Shown here: piece after piece, positions 17,071 to 26,157 of the stretch
Layout of the letters: the number at the start of each line of letters is the position of its first letter
How positions within the stretch are numbered: position 1 is the first letter of the stretch
Assembly: GCF_014645375.1 (NCBI RefSeq)
Contig: NZ_BMLT01000007.1
Coordinates: 124,001 to 188,000 of the forward strand
Origin: Marinobacterium nitratireducens
GTDB lineage: Bacteria > Pseudomonadota > Gammaproteobacteria > Pseudomonadales > Balneatricaceae
DNA length: 64,000 nt
Reading direction: 5' to 3'
Translations under genes and position numbers: made by a program
Notes under the pieces: model-generated
The model's input: only the letters and a program-made list of their open reading frames with translations
Database searches by the model: none
Told to the model about the DNA's origin: nothing

Positions 17071-18001
17071 CCTCGACGAAGTTCTCGATATTGTCCATCA
17101 GTTGATCTGCGAGGGACTGCTGAGCTTCGTCGGAAGCCCAGGCGACGTGGGGTGTCAGGATCACGTTGGGGCGCCCGGCGATGCGCATCAGCGGGCTGTC
17201 CGCGGATGGCGGCTCGCCCTCGGTGACATCGAAGCCGACACCACTGATAAAGCCTTCGTCGAGCGCGGTGACCAGGTCTTCCTCCACGACGAGGCCGCCC
17301 CGGGCGGTGTTGATGATCAGCGGTTGGCGTTGCATCGCACGGAATTCGTCCAGTCCAATCATGCCGCGGGTTTCGGGGGTCAGCGGGCTGTGCAGCGTGA
17401 TGATGTCACTGGTCGCCAGCACCTCGTCCCAGGGTGTGTAGAGCCGGCCGAAACCGCGCTTGCCCTTATGTGTCGCGAACAGCGGAATCATTCCGAACGC
17501 GCGCGCAATGTCGGCCACACGCTGTCCCAGCGCCCCTTCGCCGATAATCCCGAGACGGGCGCCGGCCAGATCGTGGATCGGATGGTTGAAGAAACAGAAC
17601 TGCCCGGATTTCTGCCATTCACCGGCGAGCACATCGTCGCGGAAGGCGACGATATTACGACGCAAGGCGAGCATCAGCGTGAAGGTGTGCTCTGGTACGG
17701 TATTGACCGAGTAGCCGCGGATATTGGTCACGGCGATACCACGCTGCTGGCAGAAGGTCTTGTCGACACAGTCGGTACCGGTTGCGGCTACGGCGATAAG
17801 CTGCAGTTCGGGAAGCTGGCGCAGCGTTTCGGCGCGCAACGGTACCTTGTTGGTGATCGCGATCGTGGCACCAGCAAGCCGCTCCACCACTTCCTCGGGT
17901 CGGGTGCTCTCGTACTGAATCAGTTCATGAGCGAACGCCGGGCTGCGCAGGCGTATCTGCGGGGCGATGGTGGAACGGTCCAGAAATACGACCTTGTGCA
18001 T
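17045..18001 (-). CDS. D-2-hydroxyacid dehydrogenase with a C-terminus supplied by IS sequence
   Basis: 318 aa of the NAD-dependent D-2-hydroxyacid (glycerate/hydroxypyruvate) dehydrogenase family. The Rossmann loop is LGIIGEGALGQRVADIARAF. The catalytic Arg is in INTARGGLVV, the Glu in DVTEGEPP and the His in LTPHVAWAS. The last residues (GTPSSTSA) are read from the IS5 remnant in another frame, so the native end was lost at about 17070. Since the catalytic set is intact and only the tail is changed, activity is plausible. It is the last gene of the transketolase/TRAP operon, 54 bp after the preceding dehydrogenase. Confidence 0.85.
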   Translation of the reverse strand: MHKVVFLDRSTIAPQIRLRSPAFAHELIQYESTRPEEVVERLAGATIAITNKVPLRAETLRQLPELQLIAVAATGTDCVDKTFCQQRGIAVTNIRGYSVNTVPEHTFTLMLALRRNIVAFRDDVLAGEWQKSGQFCFFNHPIHDLAGARLGIIGEGALGQRVADIARAFGMIPLFATHKGKRGFGRLYTPWDEVLATSDIITLHSPLTPETRGMIGLDEFRAMQRQPLIINTARGGLVVEEDLVTALDEGFISGVGFDVTEGEPPSADSPLMRIAGRPNVILTPHVAWASDEAQQSLADQLMDNIENFVEGTPSSTSA

Positions 18002-18055
18002 GCTTATTCTCCTTCTACGTTTGGATCATAGGCTTAGGTCTGTTAAGTAGCCGAC

Positions 18056-18937
18056 TCAGTCTGTGCCATTCAGGAGGTGGTAGCTGCGAATCACCTGGCT
18101 GTCGTCGGCACGGCCGTCACCCCTGCCCGAGGTCGAGAGGAACAACTGATGGGCCACGGCCGCCAGCGGCAGGGCCGTCTGGGTCTCGCGGCCCGTGTCC
18201 AGCACGATGCCAAGGTCCTTGACGAAGATATCGACGGCGCTGGTGACTTCCGGATCCGCTTCCAGCATCCGCGGCCCGCGATCCTTCAACATCCAGCTCG
18301 ATGCAGACGAGCCGCCCATGATCTCGAGCAGCACCTCCAGGTCCACGCCGACCTTTGCCGCCAACGCGAAGGCCTCGGCGACCACCGCGATATGCACGCC
18401 GCACAGCAGTTGGTTCACGGTCTTGACCACCGCGCCCTGCCCAGGCTTGTCGCCGACATGGAAGATGCGCTGGCCGATGGCCTCGAAAACCGGCAGCAGG
18501 TCCGCGTAGGTGTCGGTGTCGCAGGCCGCCATGATGGTCAGCGAGGCGGCCGTGGCACCAGCGACACCGCCCGATACCGGCGCGTCGACAAAGCGGCGGC
18601 CGGAAGCGGTCACCTGCTCGGCGATACGTTCGACGCCGCCGGGCGGGCAGGTAGCCATCAGGCAGACGGTGCCGCCGTCATTCATCGCCGCCAGCGCGTC
18701 GGCGGTGAATAACACCTGCTCTGCCTGGGTAGCGTTGACTACCATCAACATGAGCACATCAGCGCCGCTAGCCGCTTCTGCAGCTGATGTGACCGGCTCC
18801 GCGCCCGCCGTCACTAGCGCCTCCAGAGCCTTGGGGTTGAGATCGATGCCGCGTACGCGAAAGCCGCACGTGATCAGGTTTTTGGCCATCGGCAGCCCCA
18901 TCGCGCCGAGGCCGGCAAATGCAATCGTCTTCATCAT
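18056..18937 (-). CDS. 3-hydroxyisobutyrate/L-threonate dehydrogenase family oxidoreductase
   Basis: 293 aa from MMKTIAFAGLGAMGLPMAKN, with GGAAAA just upstream. The nucleotide loop is GLGAMG, the substrate-binding block is FVDAPVSGGVAGA, and the catalytic Lys lies in GQGAVVKTVNQLL. It resembles L-threonate dehydrogenase (LtnD) and tartronate semialdehyde reductases, which oxidise or reduce beta-hydroxyacids with NAD(P). It lies 61 bp after the TRAP large permease on the same strand. A truncated copy of its last ~88 codons occurs at 25840-26106. The exact substrate cannot be read from sequence. Confidence 0.85.
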   Translation of the reverse strand: MMKTIAFAGLGAMGLPMAKNLITCGFRVRGIDLNPKALEALVTAGAEPVTSAAEAASGADVLMLMVVNATQAEQVLFTADALAAMNDGGTVCLMATCPPGGVERIAEQVTASGRRFVDAPVSGGVAGATAASLTIMAACDTDTYADLLPVFEAIGQRIFHVGDKPGQGAVVKTVNQLLCGVHIAVVAEAFALAAKVGVDLEVLLEIMGGSSASSWMLKDRGPRMLEADPEVTSAVDIFVKDLGIVLDTGRETQTALPLAAVAHQLFLSTSGRGDGRADDSQVIRSYHLLNGTD

Positions 18938-18997
18938 GATTTTCCGTTTTATCTGCCAGCTGCGAGGAAGGCCCCGATGCTCCGGGGCCACATCGCA

Positions 18998-20257
18998 TCA
19001 ATAGAGTGTGAACGCCGGTACGAAGGAGATCAGTCCCAGCACCGTGATCGCCACCAGATAGAAAGGCCAGAGCTCGCGGGCAATCCTGCCAACCGGTTCG
19101 CGCGAGATGGCCGCAGCGATGAACAGGGTGGTGCCGACCGGCGGCGTGAACAAGCCGATGCTCAAGTTGACCGCCATCATCACGCCAAGCTGCACCAGGT
19201 CCAGGCCGATGGCGTTGCCGATGGCGACAAAGGTCGGAGCGAGCAGTAGGATCGCCGCTGGCAGGTCGAGGAACATGCCGACAATCAGCATGATCAGGTT
19301 CATCATCAAGATGATCATCACCGGCGACTTCAGCGTTTCCAGCGCCCACTCGGCGACGTGGGTCGGGATCGCTTCTACCGTCAGCACGTAGCCCACCAGG
19401 TTCGAGGCGGCAATCACCAGCATGACCACGCCGGTGGTGACAGCGGTGTGCACCAGTGCCTCGTAAAGACGACGCACCGTCAGGTCACGGTAAATCATCG
19501 AGCTGACCACCAGGCCATAGAACACGGCGAGCACGCTGACTTCGGTCGGGGTTGCGATACCGGCGCGCAGCAGCACCACGATAAAGGCCGGCATGGCGAG
19601 CGCCGGGGCCGCTTTGAGCGTGGCGTTCAGGATATCCTTCGCCGTGACCGTGGCGGTCAGGCGTTTGAAGCCCCGCAGCCGTCCGGACAGGTAGCAGGTG
19701 ACCATGAAACCGGTACAGAGCAGCAGGCCCGGTATTACCCCAGCCATGAACAACGCGGCAATGGACTGGTTGGACACCGTGGCGAACAGGATCAGCGGGA
19801 TCGATGGCGGGATCAGACCTGCGATGACCGACGACGATGCTGTGGCCGAGGCCGCAAACGCCGCCGGGTAACCTTCGCGCTTTTGCCAGGGAATCAGCAT
19901 GGCGCCAAGCGCCGAGGCTTCGGCGACCGCCGAGCCGGAGACGCCGCCGAACACGGTGGAGCCAACCACCGTCACCTGCCCGAGGCCGCCGTGGAAACGA
20001 CCCACCAGGGACGTAGCAAAGTGGATTAGGCGCTTGCCCAGTTCACCGCCCATCATCAGGCTGCCGGAGAGCATGAAGAACGGAATCGCCAGCAGCGGGA
20101 AGCTCTGCGTCGGCTGGAAGATCTTCACCACCGCGGCGACCGACGGCATGTCACCCACGACGATGGCGGCGAGGCCCGAGCTGATGATGAGCGCGTAGCC
20201 CACCGGCAATGCCAGCACCAGCAGGACGGCGAATACGAGGATCATTGCAATAGTCAT
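18998..20257 (-). CDS. dctM: TRAP transporter large permease (DctM)
   Basis: 419 aa with about a dozen membrane helices and TRAP-DctM signatures (FFMLSGSLMMGGELGKRLI, ATASSSVIAGLIPPSIPLIL, NLSIGLFTPPVGTTLFIAAA). It forms the cation-coupled import channel of a TRAP transporter. Its ATG overlaps the stop of the small permease by 4 bp (ATGA), so the two are translationally coupled. Context with a binding protein and dehydrogenases points to uptake of a sugar acid or other hydroxy-acid, which is inference. Confidence 0.93.
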   Translation of the reverse strand: MTIAMILVFAVLLVLALPVGYALIISSGLAAIVVGDMPSVAAVVKIFQPTQSFPLLAIPFFMLSGSLMMGGELGKRLIHFATSLVGRFHGGLGQVTVVGSTVFGGVSGSAVAEASALGAMLIPWQKREGYPAAFAASATASSSVIAGLIPPSIPLILFATVSNQSIAALFMAGVIPGLLLCTGFMVTCYLSGRLRGFKRLTATVTAKDILNATLKAAPALAMPAFIVVLLRAGIATPTEVSVLAVFYGLVVSSMIYRDLTVRRLYEALVHTAVTTGVVMLVIAASNLVGYVLTVEAIPTHVAEWALETLKSPVMIILMMNLIMLIVGMFLDLPAAILLLAPTFVAIGNAIGLDLVQLGVMMAVNLSIGLFTPPVGTTLFIAAAISREPVGRIARELWPFYLVAITVLGLISFVPAFTLY

Positions 20258-20817
20258 ACGTCCTCCTCCACATGATGGGTACGTACGCTGAGCGGGTCAT
20301 CGGCCAGCAGCAAGCGCACGAAGGTGGTCAGCGCCGTGACGCCCAGGCCAACGAAACCGACGATCAGGGCCAGGTAGGCCCAACGCGCCGTAACACCGGT
20401 GACCGGATAGATTTCGGTACCGGTAATCTCGATGACATCGAGGCCGACCCAGGCGAGGTAGAAAAAGGTTGCGGCGACCAGTACCTGTAGCGCGAGCATC
20501 AGGATGCGGTTGCCGGTCCTGCCCAGCAGGTTGTTAATGGCGGCAACAGCGATGTGCTGTCCGCGCTGGGCGGCCATCACTACACCGCTCATGACCAGCC
20601 AGGGGAATAATAGGTTGGGCAGTTCGGTGGGCCATCCCATGCCTTGATTGGTGAGGTAGCGGACTATCACCTCGGCCATCAGTGATAAGAACATGATGAC
20701 GAGGGCCGAGATCGCGATCACCGAGCCGGTGACCACGATCGAGGCATCCACCCACTTCACCACCGAACCTGCGATACCGTTCCTGGCCACAGTATTGGGG
20801 GAGTGGGTAGTATTCAT
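20254..20817 (-). CDS. dctQ: TRAP transporter small permease (DctQ)
   Basis: 187 aa from the ATG at 20817, which overlaps the stop of the binding protein gene (ATGA). The open frame extends further upstream without a better start. Four membrane helices and the family words MGWPTELPNLLFPWLVMSG and QHIAVAAI are seen. It pairs with DctM in the inner membrane. Both junctions in dctP-dctQ-dctM use 4-bp overlaps. Confidence 0.9.
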   Translation of the reverse strand: MNTTHSPNTVARNGIAGSVVKWVDASIVVTGSVIAISALVIMFLSLMAEVIVRYLTNQGMGWPTELPNLLFPWLVMSGVVMAAQRGQHIAVAAINNLLGRTGNRILMLALQVLVAATFFYLAWVGLDVIEITGTEIYPVTGVTARWAYLALIVGFVGLGVTALTTFVRLLLADDPLSVRTHHVEEDV

Positions 20818-21785
20818 TGTTTGGCTGCCTCCGACACGACCAGTTTGACCAGATCCGGGTACTGCTGCGACCACTTGTCATAAACGGACTGGGTCATCTC
20901 AATGAACAGCGCCTGGTCCACCTCATTGATCGCCACACCGGCTTCCTTCAGCTGTTGACGCAGATCGGCATCGGCGGCAAGCGACATCTCGCGATTCAGC
21001 TGGCCGGCCTCAACCGCGGCTTCCTTGATTGCCCGCTGGTCTTCCTCCGACAGCTGGCTCAAGAGCATCTTGCTGGCCAGAAACGGCGTGGTCTCATACT
21101 TGTGCCCGGTCAGCGAGATGTACTTCTGCACCTCGAAGAGCTTGGACGAGTAGATGTTCATCAGCGGGTTTTCCTGGCCGTCGAACACCCCCTGCTGCAG
21201 CGCGATGTACAGTTCGGAGAAAGCCAGCGGGGCCGGGTTGGCGCCCAGCGCGGTGAAAATGTCGAGGGTCATCGGATCCGGCGGTGTACGCAGCTTGATG
21301 CCTTCGAGGTCCTCCGGCTTGGTGATCGGACGCACGCTGTTGCTGACCTGACGGATACCGTTGTCCCACAGCGCCAGCAGCACCAGTCCCTTCTCCTGAG
21401 CCAGTTCGTTGAGCTTGTCACCCACCGGACCATCGACAACCTTGTAGGCATGGGGCAGATCGCGGAACAGGAATGGAAGGCCGAGCACGCCGAACTGAGG
21501 CACGACGCCGGATGTAGTGCCCTGAGAGTTGGCGCTGAAGGCCAGGGTGCCGAGGCGCATGTTGGTGAGTGACTCGACATCATCACCGTACTGCGCGCTG
21601 CCGCCGACTTCGACCTTAACACGGCCGTCGGTTTTCTGTTCTACCAGCTCGGCGAATTTCAGCGAGGCTTCCGCCTTGGGGTTACCTGGAGCTGCGTTGT
21701 GCGACAGGCGAAGGACCTGCTGCGCCCAGCTCGGGGCGGCGCTCAGGGCCAGAGTAGCGGCGACTGCAATCAATGTCTTTTTCAT
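20814..21785 (-). CDS. dctP: TRAP transporter periplasmic binding protein (DctP)
   Basis: 323 aa from MKKTLIAVAATLALSAAPSW (Sec signal peptide, cleavage after SWA). Upstream in-frame ATGs lack a ribosome site. The mature protein opens QQVLRLSHNAAPGNPKAEAS and contains the DctP carboxylate-binding region (GLPFLFRD, IKLRTPPDPMTLDIFTALGA, GVFDGQENPLMNIY). It captures a carboxylate substrate in the periplasm for DctQM. The 172 bp between it and the upstream SDR gene may carry a secondary promoter. Confidence 0.92.
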   Translation of the reverse strand: MKKTLIAVAATLALSAAPSWAQQVLRLSHNAAPGNPKAEASLKFAELVEQKTDGRVKVEVGGSAQYGDDVESLTNMRLGTLAFSANSQGTTSGVVPQFGVLGLPFLFRDLPHAYKVVDGPVGDKLNELAQEKGLVLLALWDNGIRQVSNSVRPITKPEDLEGIKLRTPPDPMTLDIFTALGANPAPLAFSELYIALQQGVFDGQENPLMNIYSSKLFEVQKYISLTGHKYETTPFLASKMLLSQLSEEDQRAIKEAAVEAGQLNREMSLAADADLRQQLKEAGVAINEVDQALFIEMTQSVYDKWSQQYPDLVKLVVSEAAKQ

Positions 21786-21957
21786 GACGATATCCTTCTT
21801 TTTCTTGTGATATTCATGGCAACGTGGCTCAACCACGTTAATTGGGTTTGCTGCAAGACGGGCTGCTTAAATGCGTGTGCAACACCCATCGTGCCGTATT
21901 TCGAACCTTGCTCTCGTGGTGACGGATAAGATGCCAAGCCATCCCTGGCGTAGGACT

Positions 21958-22722
21958 TTAGCCGTGTATGAGCATACCGCCGTTGACGTCGATCACCGCC
22001 CCGGTGATGTAGGACGACAGGTCTGACGCCAGGAACAGATAGGCACCGGCAACTTCATTGGCATTGCCCAGGCGATTCAACGGAATACTCGCGGCGATGT
22101 CGCCTTTCTGCTCGTCACTCAGTTTGCCGGCGCTGATATCGGTCTGGATCAAACCCGGGGTGACGCAGTTGACGCGAATGTTGTCGGGACCGAATTCCCG
22201 CGCCATCGCCTTTGCCAGACCCAGCACGCCGGCCTTGGCCGCCGAGTAGTGCGGACCGCCGAGGATACCGCCGCCACGCTGGGCCGAGACCGATGACATG
22301 CAGGCGATCGAGCCCGACTGCTGCTTCTGCATCTGCGGAATGACCGCCTGTGACAGGTACAGCACGCCACGCAGGTTGACGTCGAGAATGCGGTCCCAGC
22401 TCGCAGGGTCGATTTCGAGCGTCTTGACCGGCTGGGTGATGCCAGCGTTGTTGACCAGGATGTCGATGCGACCGAACTCCTCGACCGCACGCTCGGCGGC
22501 TTTTGCACAGGCGTCCTTGTCGGTGACATTGCAGCCGTAGCCGCGATGCTCAGGGCCGATCGCGGCGGCCGCTTCAGCCGCAGCCTTTTCATCGAGGTCG
22601 AGAATGATGACCTTGGCGCCCTGGCTGGCAAACAGGTGGGCAGTCGCCAGGCCGATACCGCGCGCAGACGCGGCGCCGGAGATCATCGCGACCTTGTCCT
22701 GAAGGAGAGACGAGTTACTCAT
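21958..22722 (-). CDS. SDR-family oxidoreductase
   Basis: 254 aa, a classical short-chain dehydrogenase. The cofactor loop is SGAASARGIGLATAH, with the NNAG motif, the catalytic Ser in SVSAQ and YSAAK with catalytic Tyr and Lys. Asp at the end of beta-2 (VIILDLDEK) suggests NAD(H). It follows the transketolase genes (49 bp gap) on the same strand and precedes the TRAP genes. A polyol or sugar-acid dehydrogenase role in the same pathway is likely. Confidence 0.88.
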   Translation of the reverse strand: MSNSSLLQDKVAMISGAASARGIGLATAHLFASQGAKVIILDLDEKAAAEAAAAIGPEHRGYGCNVTDKDACAKAAERAVEEFGRIDILVNNAGITQPVKTLEIDPASWDRILDVNLRGVLYLSQAVIPQMQKQQSGSIACMSSVSAQRGGGILGGPHYSAAKAGVLGLAKAMAREFGPDNIRVNCVTPGLIQTDISAGKLSDEQKGDIAASIPLNRLGNANEVAGAYLFLASDLSSYITGAVIDVNGGMLIHG

Positions 22723-22771
22723 TTGGTGCTCCCATTATTGTGCTTTTGGGAAGGGGGATCGGCGAGATTGC

Positions 22772-23767
22772 TCAGCCGATCCAAGTCTTGATGGTGTCGG
22801 CCATCACGTTGGTCGAAATGCCGTAGCGGTCGTGCAGCGTCGGCAAGGCGCCGGCGTCGAGGAAGGCGTCGGGCAATGCGATCTGGCGGAACTGGGGTGT
22901 CACACCGGCGGATAGCAGCTCGGTAGCAATCGCCTCGCCGAGGCCGCCAATGGTGGTATGGTTCTCGGCCACTACCACCAGGCGGCCGGAACGACCGGCT
23001 TCGCGCAGGATGGTCGAGGTATCGAGCGGCTTGATCGTCGGCACGTGCAGTACCGCGACATCGACGTTGTCCGCCTCGAGCGCCTTCGCGACCTCCAGCG
23101 AGCGCATCGTCATGATGCCGGACGAGATCACCAGCACATCGCGGCCGTCGCGCAGCAGTTTGGCCTTGCCGAGTTCGAACTTGTAGTCGTATTCGTCCAG
23201 CACCAGCGGTACCTGGCCGCGCAGCAGGCGCATGTACACCGGTCCGTTGTGCTCCGCCACTGCCGGCACCATCTGCTCGATATCGAGGGCGTCGCAGGGG
23301 TCTATCACCGTCATGCCCGGCATCGCCCGCATCAGCGCCAGGTCTTCCGCAGCCTGATGACTGGGGCCATAGCCGGTGGTCAGACCCGGCAGTGCGCCGG
23401 CGATCTTGACGTTCAGATTGTCCTCGGCGATCGCCTGGTGCATGAAGTCGTAGGCACGGCGGGTGGCAAATACCGAGTAGGTGGTGACGAACGGCATCGC
23501 GCCTTCGTGAGCGAAGCCGGCGGCCGCACCCATCAGTAGCTGTTCCGCCATGCCCATTTGATAAAAGCGCTCCGGATAAGCCTTCGCGAAGATGTGCAGA
23601 TCGGTGTACTTGGCCAGATCCGCGGTCATGCCGACGATCTCGGGACGCTGTGCGGCCAACTCGACCAGCGCATGGCCGAAGGGGGCTGCCTGGGTCTTCT
23701 GGCCCTCACCGGCGATCGACGCGATCATCGCTGAGGTCTTGAGCTTCGGTTTCTTGATAGTGCTCAT
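22772..23767 (-). CDS. Two-subunit transketolase, C-terminal (pyrimidine/C) subunit
   Basis: 331 aa from MSTIKKPKLKTSAMIASIAG. It carries the pyrimidine-binding and C-terminal domains of transketolase: PFGHALVELAAQRPEIVGMT, RFYQMGMAEQLLMGAAAG (the glutamate that activates the cofactor) and GLTTGYGPSHQAAEDLALMR. Its start overlaps the stop of the N-terminal subunit gene by 4 bp. Split transketolases of this kind often serve catabolic pathways of unusual sugars instead of the housekeeping pentose pathway. The acceptor and donor are unknown here. Confidence 0.88.
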   Translation of the reverse strand: MSTIKKPKLKTSAMIASIAGEGQKTQAAPFGHALVELAAQRPEIVGMTADLAKYTDLHIFAKAYPERFYQMGMAEQLLMGAAAGFAHEGAMPFVTTYSVFATRRAYDFMHQAIAEDNLNVKIAGALPGLTTGYGPSHQAAEDLALMRAMPGMTVIDPCDALDIEQMVPAVAEHNGPVYMRLLRGQVPLVLDEYDYKFELGKAKLLRDGRDVLVISSGIMTMRSLEVAKALEADNVDVAVLHVPTIKPLDTSTILREAGRSGRLVVVAENHTTIGGLGEAIATELLSAGVTPQFRQIALPDAFLDAGALPTLHDRYGISTNVMADTIKTWIG

Positions 23768-24618
23768 GCTTTTCTCCCGGCTTCCAGTGCTTCCAGCGCG
23801 AGCTGCCATTCGTGCTCGTCGACGCGGATAAAGTGGTTCTTTTCACGGGCTTCGAGGAAGGGAACACCGCAGCCCATGCGGGTATCAGCGATGATCATCC
23901 GCGGTTGCGGTTCCGGGTGATTGCGCGCGGCGTCGAAGGCGTTGGCGACCGCCTCAATGTCGTTGCCGTCGACACGCTGGGTAAACCAGCCGAACGCTTC
24001 CATCTTCTCGACCAGCGGCTCGAACGCCATGATCTGGCTAGAGGGGCCGTCGGCCTGCTGGTTGTTGACGTCGACGATGGCGATCAGGTTGTCGAGCTTC
24101 CAATGGGCGGCCGACATCAGACCTTCCCAGATCGCGCCCTCGTCGAGTTCGCCATCGGAAAACAGGGTGTAGACGAAGGCATCCGAGCCCTTGTGCTTGA
24201 GTCCGAGGCAGTGACCGACGGCAATGGTCAAACCCTGGCCGAGGGAGCCACCCGACATTTCCATGCCGGGGGTGTAGCTGGCCATGCCGGACATCGGCAA
24301 GCGGCTGTCATCGCTGCCATAGGTTTCGAGCTCCTCTTCGGCGATGATGCCCCCTTCGATCAGCGCGGCGTACAGCGCGATCGCATAGTGGCCGTTCGAC
24401 AGCAGGAAGCGGTCGCGACCTTCCCAATCGGGGTCTTCGGGGCGGTAAGTCATGGCATGGCAGTAGGCCACTGCCAGCACGTCGGCGATATCAAGTGCCT
24501 GGCCCACATAGCCCTGGCCCTGGACCTCGCCCATCAACAGCGCATAGCGCCGGATGCGGTAAGCATGATCGGCGAGTTTCGCCAGATCGTCGCGGGCTTC
24601 AATTATGCTTGTATCCAC
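23764..24618 (-). CDS. Two-subunit transketolase, N-terminal (PP-binding) subunit
   Basis: 284 aa from a GTG at 24618 with a strong GAGGAG upstream. The upstream open frame to 24705 is arginine-rich and has no ribosome site. The thiamine-diphosphate motif is SDGELDEGAIWE (from residue 154) followed by VDVNNQQADG. RDRFLLSNGHYAIALYAALI and GMEMSGGSLGQGLTIAVGHC are typical of the split transketolase N-subunit. It is the first gene of the operon, divergent from a LysR gene across 202 bp that must hold both promoters. Confidence 0.88.
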   Translation of the reverse strand: MDTSIIEARDDLAKLADHAYRIRRYALLMGEVQGQGYVGQALDIADVLAVAYCHAMTYRPEDPDWEGRDRFLLSNGHYAIALYAALIEGGIIAEEELETYGSDDSRLPMSGMASYTPGMEMSGGSLGQGLTIAVGHCLGLKHKGSDAFVYTLFSDGELDEGAIWEGLMSAAHWKLDNLIAIVDVNNQQADGPSSQIMAFEPLVEKMEAFGWFTQRVDGNDIEAVANAFDAARNHPEPQPRMIIADTRMGCGVPFLEAREKNHFIRVDEHEWQLALEALEAGRKA

Positions 24619-24820
24619 GCGGTTCTCCTCAATTAGGCGCCTCCTGTTGGAGACGCACGGATGTCTGTGTTCTTGTTCTGGAGGTGGCCTTCTCCGTACT
24701 CGCAACGGAGGCTGATACAGCTTTTCCGTCGAGACATAATCAGGTTAAACTGATGGATAGTTGCGCTCAAACGAATTAATATGGCAAATAGTTTATCTGA
24801 GCTCATGTGAAAGGCGCAGT

Positions 24821-25717
24821 ATGCAGGATAGGGTATCAATCAAGGCGGTTCAGGCGTTCGAAGCGGCCGCCCGGCTTTCCTCTTTCGCGCTCGCGGCCGA
24901 AGAGCTGTTCGTGACCCCGTCGGCGATCAGCCATCAAATCAAGCTGCTGGAAGAACAGTTCGGAGTAAGACTGTTTCACCGGATGCACCGGGCGGTGGTG
25001 CTGACGGACGCAGGGCGCCTCTATGCAGAGGAAGTGACGGGCGCCTTTGCCCGCATTGATCTTGCGACGCGGAAACTTGGCCGGACCGACCGCAGTGATA
25101 TCCTGACGGTACACTCGACGCCCAGCTTCGCTAGCCAGTGGCTGATGCCGCGACTGGCCCGATTCAGCGCCAGCCAGCCGGATATCGACGTTCGGCTCAA
25201 TGCCTCTTATCCAGTACCACCCGACCTGCTGATGCAGGGGGTCGATATCGACATTCGTTATGGTACTCGTCGGTTGCAGCCGGCCGGTACGATGGTGATT
25301 CCCTTTCCGCCGGAAACCATCGTGCCAATGTGCACACCGGAACTGGCCAATGGTGAACATCCAATCCGTACCGTCGCGGATCTGCAGCACCACACGCTGA
25401 TCCACAGTGAGATCTGCCTGGTCAGTTGGCGCGACTGGCTGCGGCAGCACCGCAAGGTCCAGCTCGATATCTCCCGGGGTCCCCGTTTCGACCGTTCATT
25501 CATGGCCATCAGTGCGGCAGTCGATGGCATGGGCATCCTGCTGGACAGCTTGCTGCTGGTGCAGCGTGAACTTGAGACCGGACGCTTAGTCGCACCGTTT
25601 GGTTTCGAGGGCCCTAAGGTCCAGGGCTATACCTTCAATATTTTGAAAACCCAAGCCAATTTGCCGAAGATCCGCGCCTTTCAGGCGTGGATCTTTGCGG
25701 AGTTGGAAAAGAAGTAG
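24821..25717 (+). CDS. LysR-type regulator (GcvA-like)
   Basis: 298 aa from the ATG at 24821 (MQDRVSIKAVQAFEAAARLS). The N-terminal winged helix (LSSFALAAEELFVTPSAISH, then VRLFHRMHRAVVLTDAGRLY) and a periplasmic-binding-like effector domain follow the GcvA subgroup. It is transcribed away from the transketolase operon, the usual arrangement for a LysR activator of the neighbouring operon. Its effector is probably the pathway substrate or an intermediate. Confidence 0.88.
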   Translation: MQDRVSIKAVQAFEAAARLSSFALAAEELFVTPSAISHQIKLLEEQFGVRLFHRMHRAVVLTDAGRLYAEEVTGAFARIDLATRKLGRTDRSDILTVHSTPSFASQWLMPRLARFSASQPDIDVRLNASYPVPPDLLMQGVDIDIRYGTRRLQPAGTMVIPFPPETIVPMCTPELANGEHPIRTVADLQHHTLIHSEICLVSWRDWLRQHRKVQLDISRGPRFDRSFMAISAAVDGMGILLDSLLLVQRELETGRLVAPFGFEGPKVQGYTFNILKTQANLPKIRAFQAWIFAELEKK

Positions 25718-25839
25718 CCGAAACTATAAATATACGGATAGGTCTTATAACCGTCGGCCACATCGCCATATTGGCGGCGGCGATAGCGAACAGCAAATAG
25801 AGCAGACCCGTTACTCTCGGGACCATGACTGACTAAATC

Positions 25840-26106
25840 ATGCGTGATTCGTCTGCATCGAGTTGGATGTTGCGAGATCGCGGGCCGCGGATGCCGGAAG
25901 CGGATCCGGATGTCACCAGCGCCGTCGATACCGTCGTCAAGGACCTTGGTATCGTATTGGAAGCCGGGCACGAGACCCAGGCGGCGTTGTTGTCGCTGCC
26001 TGCGGTGGCGCATCAGCTGTTCCTGACCACATTGGGGCGGGGCGATAGCCGGGCCGATGATAGCCAGGTGATCCGTAGCAATCACCTGTTGAACGGTACC
26101 AACTGA
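25840..26106 (+). pseudogene. Truncated copy of the 3-hydroxyisobutyrate-family dehydrogenase
   Basis: 88 codons read DSSASSWMLRDRGPRMPEAD, PDVTSAVDTVVKDLGIVLEA, ADDSQVIRSNHLLNGTN, collinear with the last ~88 residues of the gene at 18056-18937 at about 80% identity. The nucleotide-binding half is missing, so it cannot be a dehydrogenase. It lies on the other strand from its paralogue, just past the LysR gene, and stops about 55 bp before the IS6 element. Its origin is either an old duplication or a second locus that recombined. Confidence 0.85.
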
Positions 26107-26157
26107 TTCGCGTACCCCGCTTTGCCACAACCACTGATTTCATATCTGCAGAGCCCT

